Source: a bacterium
Lineage (GTDB): Bacteria > Bacillota > Clostridia > Christensenellales > CAG-138
NCBI GenBank assembly: GCA_029218485.1
Contig: JAQXRK010000142.1
Location: 1 to 10,099, forward strand
DNA length: 10,099 bases
Direction: 5' to 3'
The notes under the pieces were generated by a model, which saw only the letters and a program-made list of their open reading frames with translations, had not been told where the DNA came from and did not search any database. Made by a program: the position numbers and the translations under genes. The stretch's first letter is position 1; every line of letters starts with the position of its first letter. Below, piece by piece: positions 1-7,459 of this stretch.

Positions 1-84
1 CACGCGATGGCAAAGCCCGTGCCCGATGCGCCCTCGTTCGCTCCGGCCGGCGCGGCCGACCGCTTTGTGCCGGAAGAGTATTGA
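1..84 (+). CDS. 3' end of an unrecognised gene (C-terminal 27 residues)
   Basis: An open frame enters from the left edge and stops with TGA at 82-84. The visible tail starts HAMAKPVPDAP and ends DRFVPEEY. I do not recognise the family from so short a piece. That this is a true coding tail is supported by a second copy of the same tail at 328-411, in the same frame with the same stop. The two copies differ at only 3 of 84 bases (one residue, S against V), whereas their downstream flanks have diverged much more. The gene converges on the minus-strand operon that ends at 647. Confidence 0.45.
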   Translation, partial: HAMAKPVPDAPSFAPAGAADRFVPEEY

Positions 85-200
85 ACGGCCCGCAGCACCG
101 CCGGGGAGGGCGAAGCCACTGCACCGGCAGGCGGCGGAGCACAGGGCGGACGGAACCGCGGCACAGCCAAAGCAGACGCCGGTTTGATTGGAATACAAAA
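1..200 (+). repeat. Tandem duplication, left copy (cut by window edge)
   Basis: This segment is repeated at 328-531 with an offset of 327 bases at the start and 331 at the end. It carries the gene tail (1-84) and about 116 bases of 3' flank, ending in GAATACAAAA at 191-200. After that decamer the two copies become unrelated, so the right breakpoint is at about 200/531. By the offset, the left copy should begin about 125 bases before the window. Confidence 0.8.
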
Positions 201-531
201 GCGGGCCGGCGTTGGCGGCGCGCGGGCTGCCCGACCGGCGGCCGGCTATGCCGCCCTGCTCGACGCACTGCCAGAGGGCTGCCAGGCGATGCAGGCGCCG
301 AACGCGCCGCTCGGTGCGCGCATCCCGCACGCGATGGCAAAGCCCGTGCCCGATGCGCCCGTGTTTGCTCCGGCCGGCGCGGCCGACCGCTTTGTGCCGG
401 AAGAGTATTGAACGGCCCGCAGCATCACCGAGGAGGGCGAAGCCGCTGTACCGGCAGGCGGCGGAGCACGTGGTGGGTGAATCCGCGACACAGCCAAAGC
501 AAACGGCAGCCAATTGGATGGGAATACAAAA
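201..531 (+). repeat. Tandem duplication, right copy
   Basis: This is the second unit. Bases 328-411 match 1-84 at 81 of 84 positions. Bases 412-531 match 85-200 less well (by eye about 80 percent) with small indels. It ends in GAATACAAAA (522-531), which here serves as the T-rich tail of a minus-strand terminator. No terminal inverted repeats or target-site duplication were seen, so this looks like an unequal-crossover or slippage duplication, not a mobile element. Confidence 0.75.
202..411 (+). pseudogene. Duplicated C-terminal gene fragment
   Basis: This open frame ends in TGA at 409-411 and repeats the tail of the gene that ends at 84 (HAMAKPVPDAP...DRFVPEEY, S to V). About 42 further codons upstream of that match (AAGYAALLDALPEG and following) presumably equal the part of the left copy lying outside the window. 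The frame stays open back to a TTG at 184, which would give a 75-residue peptide, but no ribosome binding site is evident. It is most simply a remnant of the duplication. Expression as a small protein cannot be excluded. Confidence 0.5.
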
Positions 532-560
532 CAAGCGCGCAGGCTTTGCCTGCGCGCTTG
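522..560 (-). terminator. Rho-independent terminator of the minus-strand operon
   Basis: Bases 532-544 and 548-560 form a perfect 13-base-pair stem around a 3-base loop. Read on the minus strand, the hairpin is followed by TTTTGTATTC (complement of 522-531), a usable U-rich tail. It lies about 87 bases past the stop of the amidohydrolase gene, the last gene of the operon. On the plus strand no T-run follows, so it probably acts in one direction only. Confidence 0.85.
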
Positions 561-646
561 CTGCCATTCCGGGAAAATCCACAGCCGCATTGCACGGTAC
601 GTCCGCACCGGTTTGTAACGGCAGGGGCGCTGATGCGGCCCAAGAT

Positions 647-1537
647 TCACTCGCCGACCAATGCCAGCAGGTTCTCACGGCAGATCTTGTTGTACGCCTT
701 TTGGCTGATACGGCCGTTTTCCACGCCTTCATCGAGAAAGCGGGAGAGTATGCGGTAGTTCTTGATGCTGCAATAGTCCACGCCGAAGAACAGCTTGTCC
801 TGAAACTCTTCGAGGAACCGGTATCCAAAGTCCGGGTCGCGCATGACCGCGTTTTCGCCGGAACCGGCGGACAGATCGGCATACATGTTCGGATAGTTGC
901 GCATCAGCTCGACCACGCGGCCACCGGGCGTAACGGGCCCCTTCGGGTTGCCGGCGCGGTTCTCCCACGAGCAGTCGCCGCTGATCTCCGACCACCACTT
1001 GTGGCTGTGCCCGATGAGCTTGAGCTTTGGGAACCGCCGGAGCGTGGCCTCTATTTGATGCAGGCCGAGCCCATCCACAATCCCGTAGTCATCGCCCTGC
1101 TGGCCGACATGGAACAGCACCGGCAGGCCGCATTGCTCGGCATGGCGGAACACGTTCTGCATCATCGGATCTTCCACCGGCAGGTTTGCGGTAAACTCGC
1201 CGATGCCCTTTGCGCCGCGGGACTGATAGTATTTGAGCGCGATGGAGAGGTCCGCGTCCGGGCTGTTGCTCAGCCAGCGGGGATCGATGTTGCAGAACCA
1301 CCAGCCGATGGTTTCGGGAAATTGCTCGCAGCACATCCGCGCCGCAGTGTTTGAGAACTGATCGGACATATGCTCGGGCGAAACGATGGGGAGCGCTACG
1401 CCCCGCTCAACGCCGATCGCATCATACATGGTGCGCAGCTCCTCGCACGTCAGGCCCATTTCAAGCCCGTGTCCCATGCAGGGATATTCCTTTTCGAGAA
1501 GCACATGCGCGTGAATATCGAGTTTTTTCAGAATCAT
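647..1537 (-). CDS. Amidohydrolase family 2 (TIM-barrel metal hydrolase)
   Basis: This is a 296-residue TIM-barrel hydrolase of the amidohydrolase-2 type, probably cytoplasmic and metal dependent. Visible metal-site motifs are the HxH near the start (LDIHAHV, H9 and H11), H143 in VLFHVGQQG, H177/H179 in GHSHKWW, and the late aspartate D254 in FFGVDY. Members hydrolyse or decarboxylate varied small molecules, so the exact substrate cannot be read from sequence. An open frame extends upstream to 1642 and would overlap the preceding gene. The ATG at 1537 is preferred because GAGG sits 8 bases before it and the HxH strand begins at once, as usual for the family. It is the last gene of the importer operon, 71 bases after the HAD gene, and is followed by the terminator at 522-560. 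Its position suggests that it processes the imported ligand after dephosphorylation; this is inference. Confidence 0.85.
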   Translation of the reverse strand: MILKKLDIHAHVLLEKEYPCMGHGLEMGLTCEELRTMYDAIGVERGVALPIVSPEHMSDQFSNTAARMCCEQFPETIGWWFCNIDPRWLSNSPDADLSIALKYYQSRGAKGIGEFTANLPVEDPMMQNVFRHAEQCGLPVLFHVGQQGDDYGIVDGLGLHQIEATLRRFPKLKLIGHSHKWWSEISGDCSWENRAGNPKGPVTPGGRVVELMRNYPNMYADLSAGSGENAVMRDPDFGYRFLEEFQDKLFFGVDYCSIKNYRILSRFLDEGVENGRISQKAYNKICRENLLALVGE

Positions 1538-1608
1538 AATTTGTGCCTCATTGGAGCGGGCAGCCAATGCGAGAAAGCGTTGACTGCCCACGGATTTCGT
1601 TATTTGGT

Positions 1609-2487
1609 TCAGTGGATCCAGGGGGGCGTTTCCGGCAGGCACTTGGAGAACCGCTCGAGCTGACGCTCCTGCTCGGCTCCGGCATAGCTGCCGGAGAGGA
1701 ACTGGTCGATCACACCGCTGTAGAACTCCTCCCAGGAGCGCATCTCATCGAGCGGGCGCACGGGGAAGAACAGAATGCCGTTGTCAAAGGCCGCCTTGCG
1801 GTCGCCCGGAGCGTCGCCGATCATGATCGCATGATCGGGCGCATAGGCGCCCTTGACGCTTGCGATGATCTCCCGCTTGCTGCCATCCTCCTGCGCGCCG
1901 AGAAGCGCCACATAGCGGTCGAGGCCATGCTCGTGCCATTCGTGCAGCAGCGCCTCGCGCGGCGTTGCCGAAACGATGACGATATCGGCATGCTCGCTCA
2001 GCTTTTCGAGGCTCTCGCGCACGAACGGGAACGGGGGAATGTCGTGCACCATCTTGGCCACGCGGCGGTTCATGTCCAGCGACCACTCGAGCGTCCGCGC
2101 CAACTCCGGATCGTCCGTCAGCTTGGCCAGATTCTCGTTGTTGAGCACGGGCGCGGTCTCCACCCAGTGGCGGAGCACCTCGTGGCTGGGCACGCGGAAG
2201 CCGCGCGCAAGCACCTCTTTGCGCTCGGAGAGCAGATCCAGCACGCGGATAATCGCGTGGAACCGGCTGCAGCCGCGCGTGACGGAATACAGGTTCACAT
2301 ACTCCCACGCCTCGCGCGCCAGGCTGGAGATCGCCTGCAGCCCCCAGTTGTCGATGGTGGCGGGGCAGAAGCACTCCTTATGCTTGATCTCCATCGTGTC
2401 GAACGCGCAGCCATCGGAATCGATGCAGACGAGAAAGTCGTGCTTAGCCGTATACTGCGTTTTCATAGTATCCATACCTGTGCGCAT
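1609..2487 (-). CDS. HAD-superfamily hydrolase with large cap
   Basis: A 292-residue cytoplasmic HAD hydrolase. Motif I is CIDSDGCAF with nucleophile D23 and acid/base D25, motif II is S173 in IVIVSATP, motif III is probably K204 in GSKRE, and motif IV is MIGDAPGDRKAA with D225 and D229. About 150 residues separate motifs I and II, so the helical C1-type cap is larger than usual. The cap normally sets substrate choice, so the substrate is not predictable. I take the ATG at 2487: the TGA of the upstream HAD gene ends at 2489, one base before it, and GAGGA (2493-2497) is 5 bases away, so translation is probably coupled. Two later ATGs (2475, 2466) are weaker choices. A phosphatase or phosphonatase acting on the imported ligand is plausible, but it is not PhnX by motif. 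Confidence 0.85.
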   Translation of the reverse strand: MRTGMDTMKTQYTAKHDFLVCIDSDGCAFDTMEIKHKECFCPATIDNWGLQAISSLAREAWEYVNLYSVTRGCSRFHAIIRVLDLLSERKEVLARGFRVPSHEVLRHWVETAPVLNNENLAKLTDDPELARTLEWSLDMNRRVAKMVHDIPPFPFVRESLEKLSEHADIVIVSATPREALLHEWHEHGLDRYVALLGAQEDGSKREIIASVKGAYAPDHAIMIGDAPGDRKAAFDNGILFFPVRPLDEMRSWEEFYSGVIDQFLSGSYAGAEQERQLERFSKCLPETPPWIH

Positions 2488-2488
2488 A

Positions 2489-3343
2489 TCAGTCCTCGCA
2501 GAGAATGAACTTCTCAATCGCCTTGGCAAAGCCGTCGCGGTCAAAGCGGTCGGTGACGGCATCCGCGATCTTCTTGAGCCGTTCGTCGCCATTCTCCATG
2601 GCAACGCCGAGCGCGGCGCGGCTGATCATCGAGGCATCCATGCCCATGGAGTCGCCGATGCTCATCACGTTGTCAAACGTGAGCCCGAGGTGATCGAGCA
2701 GCGTTTCCATCGCCTTGACGCGGTCGGTATTCGTGCTGTAGAACTGGATGTTCTCGCTCGTGCCGTCCAGGAACTCGACGTACGGGCGCACGCGCAGCCC
2801 GTCGATGATCGGCTGCTGCAGCTCCTCGGGCACGCCGTAGAGGTTGAACTTCTCAACGCCGATGTTCTGCGTGCGGAAGAAGTCGGAGAGCTTGCCGTAC
2901 ACACCGACCTGCTTGCCCGACTCGAGATACCAGACGTGGTGCGGCGGCACGGGATACTTCCAGAGCTCGTCGAGAACATCCTGCTCGAAGAAGAGGCGGC
3001 CCTCCGCAGCGACCTCGCTGTAGATGTGCATGCCCTCATAGAGCGTGCACAGGTCTGCCGACTGCTCCGGCGTGAACGTTTCCTTGTACAGGATTTCGCC
3101 CGTCAGGCGGTCGATGACGCGCGCACCGGCCGCGGACACCCAGTAGCGGAACATGAGATCGCCGTCGATCTGGGGCGGGAACATATCCGCGCTGCGGCCC
3201 GAGCAGGGCACGCAGTAGATGCCGCGCTTGGCGCACTCCCGGAGCGCATGCATGGTGCGAAAGCTCATCCAGGTCTGATCCTTTTGCAGGGTGGTCCCGT
3301 CGAAGTCGAGTGTGATCAGCTTGATCTGTTTTCTGTCAAACAT
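2489..3343 (-). CDS. Cof-type (IIB) HAD phosphatase
   Basis: A 284-residue HAD hydrolase with the C2B cap arrangement of Cof/YidA-like sugar-phosphate phosphatases. Motif I is TLDFDGTTL (D13, D15), motif II is S48 in PCSGRS, the cap spans roughly residues 85-200, K210 in DRVKAMETLL is motif III, and SIGDSMGMD (D231, D236) is motif IV, followed by the usual GVAMENG. Motif IV has one residue more than the common GDSMND, noted under findings. Length is normal for the family. The ATG at 3343 has GGAGG about 12 bases upstream, close to the stop of the permease gene (22-base gap), so the gene is in the importer operon. The family dephosphorylates sugar phosphates, nucleotides and cofactors, which fits uptake of a phosphorylated ligand. 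Confidence 0.9.
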   Translation of the reverse strand: MFDRKQIKLITLDFDGTTLQKDQTWMSFRTMHALRECAKRGIYCVPCSGRSADMFPPQIDGDLMFRYWVSAAGARVIDRLTGEILYKETFTPEQSADLCTLYEGMHIYSEVAAEGRLFFEQDVLDELWKYPVPPHHVWYLESGKQVGVYGKLSDFFRTQNIGVEKFNLYGVPEELQQPIIDGLRVRPYVEFLDGTSENIQFYSTNTDRVKAMETLLDHLGLTFDNVMSIGDSMGMDASMISRAALGVAMENGDERLKKIADAVTDRFDRDGFAKAIEKFILCED

Positions 3344-3365
3344 GGTTTTGTGATTCCTCCATCCA

Positions 3366-5126
3366 TTACATATCGATGTCCGCGTTGCCGGTCAGCCGGA
3401 AGAACAGCAGCATGGACGCAACGACGATGATGACCAGCATTGTCGAGAGCGCCGAGGCAACGCCGTATGCGCCGCGGTTGACCTGCAGGAACAGGGAGAT
3501 CGACAGCGTAGCCGTCTTGGAACTGTACAGCATCAATGTGGAGGACAGCTCCTGAATCAGCGTGATCCAGCTCAGAATGGCGCCGGAGACGATGCCGGGC
3601 ACCATGACCGGCATGGTGACTTTAAAGAAGGTCGGTACGGAGCCGTAGCCGAGCGACAGCGACGCTTCCTCTATGCTGGGGTTGATCTGCCTAAGGATGG
3701 ATGCGCTGGAACGAAGCGTGTACGGCATCCTGCGCACGATATACGAGATGATGATGATCGTTCCCGTGCCGCCCAAGGCAAGGATATTGATTGAGTCTTT
3801 CGTAAGTGTGATCACGTGCCCCAGAATCTGTATCGATCGCTCGTTGGCAATCCGCTCTGTCATTTCCGGCGAGAAGGTCGCCGGGATGCCGATACCGTTG
3901 TTGTAGCAGATCAGCAGCATCAGACCGAAGATGACGCCGGAGATGACGTACGGAATCTGCGCGCAGGTATCGAGGAAGCGGGAGAAGATGTTCTTGCGGC
4001 GCACCGTGATGTAGGCGAACATCGTGCCGAAGATGACGATAAAGAACAGCGCTATGATCGCGAACTTGAATGTGTTGACGAGCGATGAGCCCATCTTATT
4101 CCATGCTTCCACATAGTTGTTGAGCGTCCACGTATCCTTGATGATGCCGTGTTTGACCTCGCGGAAGGAGAGCACGGTGCAGTACAGCACCGGCAGCAGC
4201 GCGAGGAACGTGGTCACATAGACAAACAGGTGCGCAAATACGTTTCCAACGCCCTTAATCTTCTTGGCAACCGGCGGATTGAGCATGCTCATGTTGTAGT
4301 TCTTGCGGCTGAAATACATCTGCAGCAGGAACACGACGATGGCCACGAGAATCATGATGAAGGCGATGGAGGAGGAGAAGAATGCGTCGGAGCCCTCCTC
4401 GCTCAGCCACTCGTTGTAAACGAGCACCGGCATCGTGGTGTAGCCCTCGCCGATCAGGCGGGGGGTGCCGTAATCAGCGAATGCCCGCAGGAAGATGATC
4501 GCCGCGCCGGCAAGAATCGTCGGCGTTACCAGCGGCAGGCTGACCTTCAGCACCTTCTTGAGCCCGTGATCGCCGAGGCTTTCCGCCGCCTCGCCGAGCG
4601 CTGCGTCGACCTTTTTCAGCGCACCCTTCGTATACATATAGATGTAAATGAACAGGTGCAGCGTGAAGACGACCATGATTCCGGTGAACCCGTAGATGCT
4701 GGGCAGCTGAATGCCGAGGTTTGCGAAGAACTTCGTGATGCTGCCCGCGCGGCCGAACATCAGAATCCACGAATAGGCGCCGATGAACGGCGGCGAGAAC
4801 ATCGATACGATGATGAGGATATTGACGACCTTGCTGCCGAAGATCTTGATGTTCGTGGTGATATAGGCCAGCGCGACGCCGATGATCGATGCGAGTATGG
4901 TGGCGACAAACGTCACCTTGACGGAGTTCCAGATCGCCTGCCGGTAGTAGTCGGTCGAAACGAACTTGACAAAGTTGGCGACCGAGAAATGACCGGGGTT
5001 ATCCACGGACTGGAAAGCGTTCGTGACGAGGTGCGCGATCGGGTAGATCAGGAACAGCCCGAAGAACACGAGCGACACAACGGTCATGAAGCTCCAGAAA
5101 TCGAATCGGTAGCCCTTCTTAAACAT
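3366..5126 (-). CDS. ABC transporter permease, two fused permease domains
   Basis: A 586-residue inner-membrane protein with two binding-protein-dependent permease domains in one chain, the layout of FbpB, SfuB, AfuB and 2-aminoethylphosphonate permeases. About 12 hydrophobic segments are visible. The cytoplasmic EAA loops that contact the ATPase are near 179-201 (GEAAESLG...SLPLVTP) and 486-510 (EEASLSLG...TMPVMVP). The second domain carries an unusual polar insertion near 409-447 just before GGTGT. The start ATG at 5126 overlaps the ATPase stop by 8 bases (5119-5126), with GGAGGG about 11 bases before it, so the two are translated together. A single fused permease would work with an ATPase dimer and the lipoprotein encoded upstream. 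The importer type is secure; the ligand is not. Confidence 0.93.
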   Translation of the reverse strand: MFKKGYRFDFWSFMTVVSLVFFGLFLIYPIAHLVTNAFQSVDNPGHFSVANFVKFVSTDYYRQAIWNSVKVTFVATILASIIGVALAYITTNIKIFGSKVVNILIIVSMFSPPFIGAYSWILMFGRAGSITKFFANLGIQLPSIYGFTGIMVVFTLHLFIYIYMYTKGALKKVDAALGEAAESLGDHGLKKVLKVSLPLVTPTILAGAAIIFLRAFADYGTPRLIGEGYTTMPVLVYNEWLSEEGSDAFFSSSIAFIMILVAIVVFLLQMYFSRKNYNMSMLNPPVAKKIKGVGNVFAHLFVYVTTFLALLPVLYCTVLSFREVKHGIIKDTWTLNNYVEAWNKMGSSLVNTFKFAIIALFFIVIFGTMFAYITVRRKNIFSRFLDTCAQIPYVISGVIFGLMLLICYNNGIGIPATFSPEMTERIANERSIQILGHVITLTKDSINILALGGTGTIIIISYIVRRMPYTLRSSASILRQINPSIEEASLSLGYGSVPTFFKVTMPVMVPGIVSGAILSWITLIQELSSTLMLYSSKTATLSISLFLQVNRGAYGVASALSTMLVIIVVASMLLFFRLTGNADIDM

Positions 5127-6225
5127 TGCTCTCGACTCCCTCCAGCAGGGTCGTCTCCGTCTGCTTGTCGAACAGGTTGATGCGCCGCGTGTTTACGCCG
5201 AGATATACCGTTTCGCCCGGCTCATGGATGCGTTCGGCACTCGACGTGTCCGCCGTCACCTCGACGTGCTCGCCGGTGCCGCAGTCCACGATATACTGGA
5301 TGTATTTTCCGAGGAAGCGCTTGACCAGCACCTTGGCTTCCATGCCCTGTCCCGCATCCGCAAACACGAACTCCTCGGGGCGGATATAGACGAGCAGCTC
5401 ATCGCCCTTCTTCAGCGGCTTGAGCCCCGCGACATGGATTTCAAAGCCGGTCTGGAGGCGGATGGCGGTGTCCCCGTTCGCCTGATCCAGCACCGTGCCT
5501 GAGAAGCGGTTGCTGTGCCCGATAAAGTCGGCAACGAAGGTATTATATGGACGGGAGTAAATACTCTCGGGGCTTTCAATCTGCTGAATATCGCCCTTGT
5601 TCATGACCGCGATCCGATCCGAGATGGCCAGCGCCTCCTCCTGATCGTGGGTCACGTATACGGTAGTGATACCGATCTGTTTCTGGATTTCACGGATCGC
5701 CTCGCGCATCTCGATGCGCAGCTTTGCATCGAGGTTGGAGAGCGGCTCGTCCATCAGAAGCACCTGCGGCTGCACAACGATGGCGCGCGCCAGCGCGACG
5801 CGCTGCTGCTGGCCGCCGGAGAGCTTGTTGGGATAGCGATCCTTGTACTGCGAGATCTGCACGGTTTCCATGATCTCTTCCACACGGCGCTTGATCTCGT
5901 CCTTGGGGAGCTTTTTGTTTTTCAGACCGTACTCGATGTTACGGTAGACGGTCATGTTCGGGAAGATGGCGTAGCTCTGGAACACCATGCCGAAATTGCG
6001 CTTATAGACGGGTACATTGTTGATCACCTTGTCGTCAAACGCAATGGTGCCGGCCTCAATGGAGTTAAAACCGGCGATCATGCGGAGAAGCGTTGTTTTG
6101 CCGCAGCCGCTCGGCCCAAGCAGCGTGAACAGCTCGCCGGGACGGATGTCGACGGACAGGTCGCGGATGACGACGTTGTCCTCATACGCCTTTTTAACAT
6201 GGTTAATATGAATTGTGACAGCCAT
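5119..6225 (-). CDS. ABC transporter ATP-binding protein
   Basis: A 368-residue ATPase of the MalK/FbpC/PotA type that powers the adjacent permease at the cytoplasmic membrane face. Walker A is GPSGCGKTT (37-45), the Q-loop is VFQSYAIFP (Q83), the signature is LSGGQQQR (135-142), Walker B is VLLMDEP (155-161, catalytic E160), the D-loop is SNLD (163-166), and the switch histidine is H193 in VTHDQEEAL. All key residues are present. A C-terminal region from about residue 235 looks like a TOBE-type regulatory domain (IRPEE motif). An ATG at 6249 is in frame, but the ATG at 6225 is chosen because AGAGG lies 7 bases before it and the protein then begins in the usual way (MAVTIHINHVKKAY). It lies 78 bases after the binding-protein gene and overlaps the permease gene. 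Confidence 0.95.
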   Translation of the reverse strand: MAVTIHINHVKKAYEDNVVIRDLSVDIRPGELFTLLGPSGCGKTTLLRMIAGFNSIEAGTIAFDDKVINNVPVYKRNFGMVFQSYAIFPNMTVYRNIEYGLKNKKLPKDEIKRRVEEIMETVQISQYKDRYPNKLSGGQQQRVALARAIVVQPQVLLMDEPLSNLDAKLRIEMREAIREIQKQIGITTVYVTHDQEEALAISDRIAVMNKGDIQQIESPESIYSRPYNTFVADFIGHSNRFSGTVLDQANGDTAIRLQTGFEIHVAGLKPLKKGDELLVYIRPEEFVFADAGQGMEAKVLVKRFLGKYIQYIVDCGTGEHVEVTADTSSAERIHEPGETVYLGVNTRRINLFDKQTETTLLEGVESNV

Positions 6226-6249
6226 GAATGCACCTCTTCTCAATAGCAT

Positions 6250-6275
6250 CCCGTCCCCGGAGGACCGGGGACGGG
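6250..6275 (-). promoter_or_regulatory. Intergenic hairpin after the binding-protein gene
   Basis: Bases 6250-6260 pair perfectly with 6265-6275 (11 base pairs, GC-rich, 4-base loop). On the minus strand no U-run follows, so it is a poor terminator. It lies between the stop of the solute-binding-protein gene and the ribosome binding site of the ATPase gene. Such hairpins often protect the 3' end of binding-protein mRNA and leave it more abundant than the rest of an importer operon. On the plus strand a T-rich stretch follows, but no plus-strand gene is there to end. Confidence 0.6.
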
Positions 6276-6303
6276 ACAGATTTGTTTGTTGTTGGACGGG
6301 ATA

Positions 6304-7428
6304 TTAGCCGAGGCTGCTGATCAGGTCCTGCAGACGGGCCTTGAGATCGGAGTTGGCGGCAACCCAATCCACCGGGTAGTTCATCGCCGGGAGCTGATCG
6401 CTCGAGGGGACGTTGTCGAGGCCGGAGAAGGAGACATCCGGACGGACGGAGCGCATGAGGCACTCGTCGGCCAGAGCCTGCTGCACGTCGTGCGAGATGA
6501 TGAAGTCAACGAACGCCTTGGCGTTGTCGAGGTTGGCGCAGTCCTTGATGATGCCCATGAAGGAGTTGCGCAGCGTGATGCCCTCCTTGGCATAGACCGG
6601 GGAGACATCGACGCCGTCACGCATGAGCTGGAGCACCAGCTCCTCGTTGGTGATACCGACGGCATATTCGCCGTTGGCAACCGCCTGCGGAACCTTGCTG
6701 GAGCTGCTGTGCATCTTCTTGTCCAGGTTGGTGAAGAAGGCCTTCACGAACTCCCAGTTGTCGTCCATGCTGTTGCCGTTCTTCTCCGCCATGGCTGCCA
6801 GCATGTTGATGACCTGCTCGCGGGCGGAAGAGGACGCGGACGGATCGACGTAGCTGATGCTGCCCTTGAGCGCCTCATTGGTCAGGGACTCCCAGCCATC
6901 GACCGTAATGCCGAGATCGGCAACCATCTGGTTGTTGACGATGATCGTGTTGACGTTGATCTGCATCGGGGTGTACATGTCCGTCTCACCGCAGTAGGAC
7001 GGCAGGCACTCGGCCAGCACCGGGGAGGTGTAGGGCTGCAGATAGTCGAGCAGGCCGGCATAGATGCTGTACGAACCGCCGATCAGGACGTCGCCCTGCG
7101 GGTTGTCGGCTTCCGCCTCGATACGGGCGGCCAGCTCGCCGGTGCCGTTCGTGATGAATTCGAGGTCACAGTCGGGATACAGCTCCTCCCACAGCTCCGT
7201 CAGGACTTCCACTTCGTCCTCGCTGCCGGCGCAGTAGACAACCAGCTTGCCCGTGGGAACATAGGCCGGTTCTGCGGTCGGCTCCGCCGGGGTTTCCGGC
7301 GCGTCGGTGGCCGCCGGCTCGTTCGCCGGTTCGGCGGTCGGAGCGGGCGCGGGCGCTGCCGTGCAGGCTGCCAGCACCATCACCAACGCCAGAACGACAC
7401 CGATGAGTGCAATCAGTTTCTTGTTCAT
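6304..7428 (-). CDS. Lipoprotein solute-binding protein of an ABC importer (FbpA/PhnS/AfuA type)
   Basis: A 374-residue exported lipoprotein that captures the ligand outside the membrane. Residues 1-21 are a signal peptide (MNKK, then a hydrophobic core) with lipobox LAAC and lipidated C22. Residues 23-58 form a Pro/Ala/Glu-rich linker. The periplasmic-binding fold starts at KLVVYCAGSEDEV (61 on), with typical motifs NGTGELAARI, DVLIGGS and SSSSKVPQAVANGEYAVGIT (241-260). Iron-binding relatives have a Tyr-Tyr pair after the last motif; here the stretch reads NEELVL, so ferric binding is unlikely. The start has GGAGGA 6 bases upstream. It is the first gene of the operon, preceded by a promoter at 7558-7586 and AraC-type repeats. 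A sugar phosphate, phosphonate or other anionic ligand is the best guess, from neighbours. Confidence 0.9.
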   Translation of the reverse strand: MNKKLIALIGVVLALVMVLAACTAAPAPAPTAEPANEPAATDAPETPAEPTAEPAYVPTGKLVVYCAGSEDEVEVLTELWEELYPDCDLEFITNGTGELAARIEAEADNPQGDVLIGGSYSIYAGLLDYLQPYTSPVLAECLPSYCGETDMYTPMQINVNTIIVNNQMVADLGITVDGWESLTNEALKGSISYVDPSASSSAREQVINMLAAMAEKNGNSMDDNWEFVKAFFTNLDKKMHSSSSKVPQAVANGEYAVGITNEELVLQLMRDGVDVSPVYAKEGITLRNSFMGIIKDCANLDNAKAFVDFIISHDVQQALADECLMRSVRPDVSFSGLDNVPSSDQLPAMNYPVDWVAANSDLKARLQDLISSLG

Positions 7429-7459
7429 AATGCTTCCTCCTACAATGATTTATTTTGTG

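Noticed and set aside
1..531. CRISPR array or insertion sequence in the repeated region
   Set aside because: There are only two units of about 330 bases containing coding sequence. No short regular repeat-spacer pattern, transposase or terminal inverted repeats were found.
1609..2487. Naming the second HAD protein phosphonoacetaldehyde hydrolase (PhnX)
   Set aside because: Motif I is DSDGCAF and the cap is far larger than in PhnX. No phosphonate transaminase gene is in the window.
188..3430. Long plus-strand open frames (188-1354, 1543-2508, 1976-3430) of 320-480 codons
   Set aside because: They lie antisense to genes with clear family motifs, have odd composition and no recognisable domains. 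High GC content leaves such antisense frames open by chance.
6250..6290. Plus-strand terminator formed by the 6250-6275 hairpin and the T-rich stretch after it
   Set aside because: No plus-strand gene lies upstream, and the T-rich stretch is interrupted by G and begins several bases after the stem.
3366..7428. Naming the importer as a ferric iron transporter (fbpABC)
   Set aside because: The binding protein lacks the consecutive tyrosines that bind iron, and the operon carries phosphatases and hydrolases instead of iron-uptake genes.
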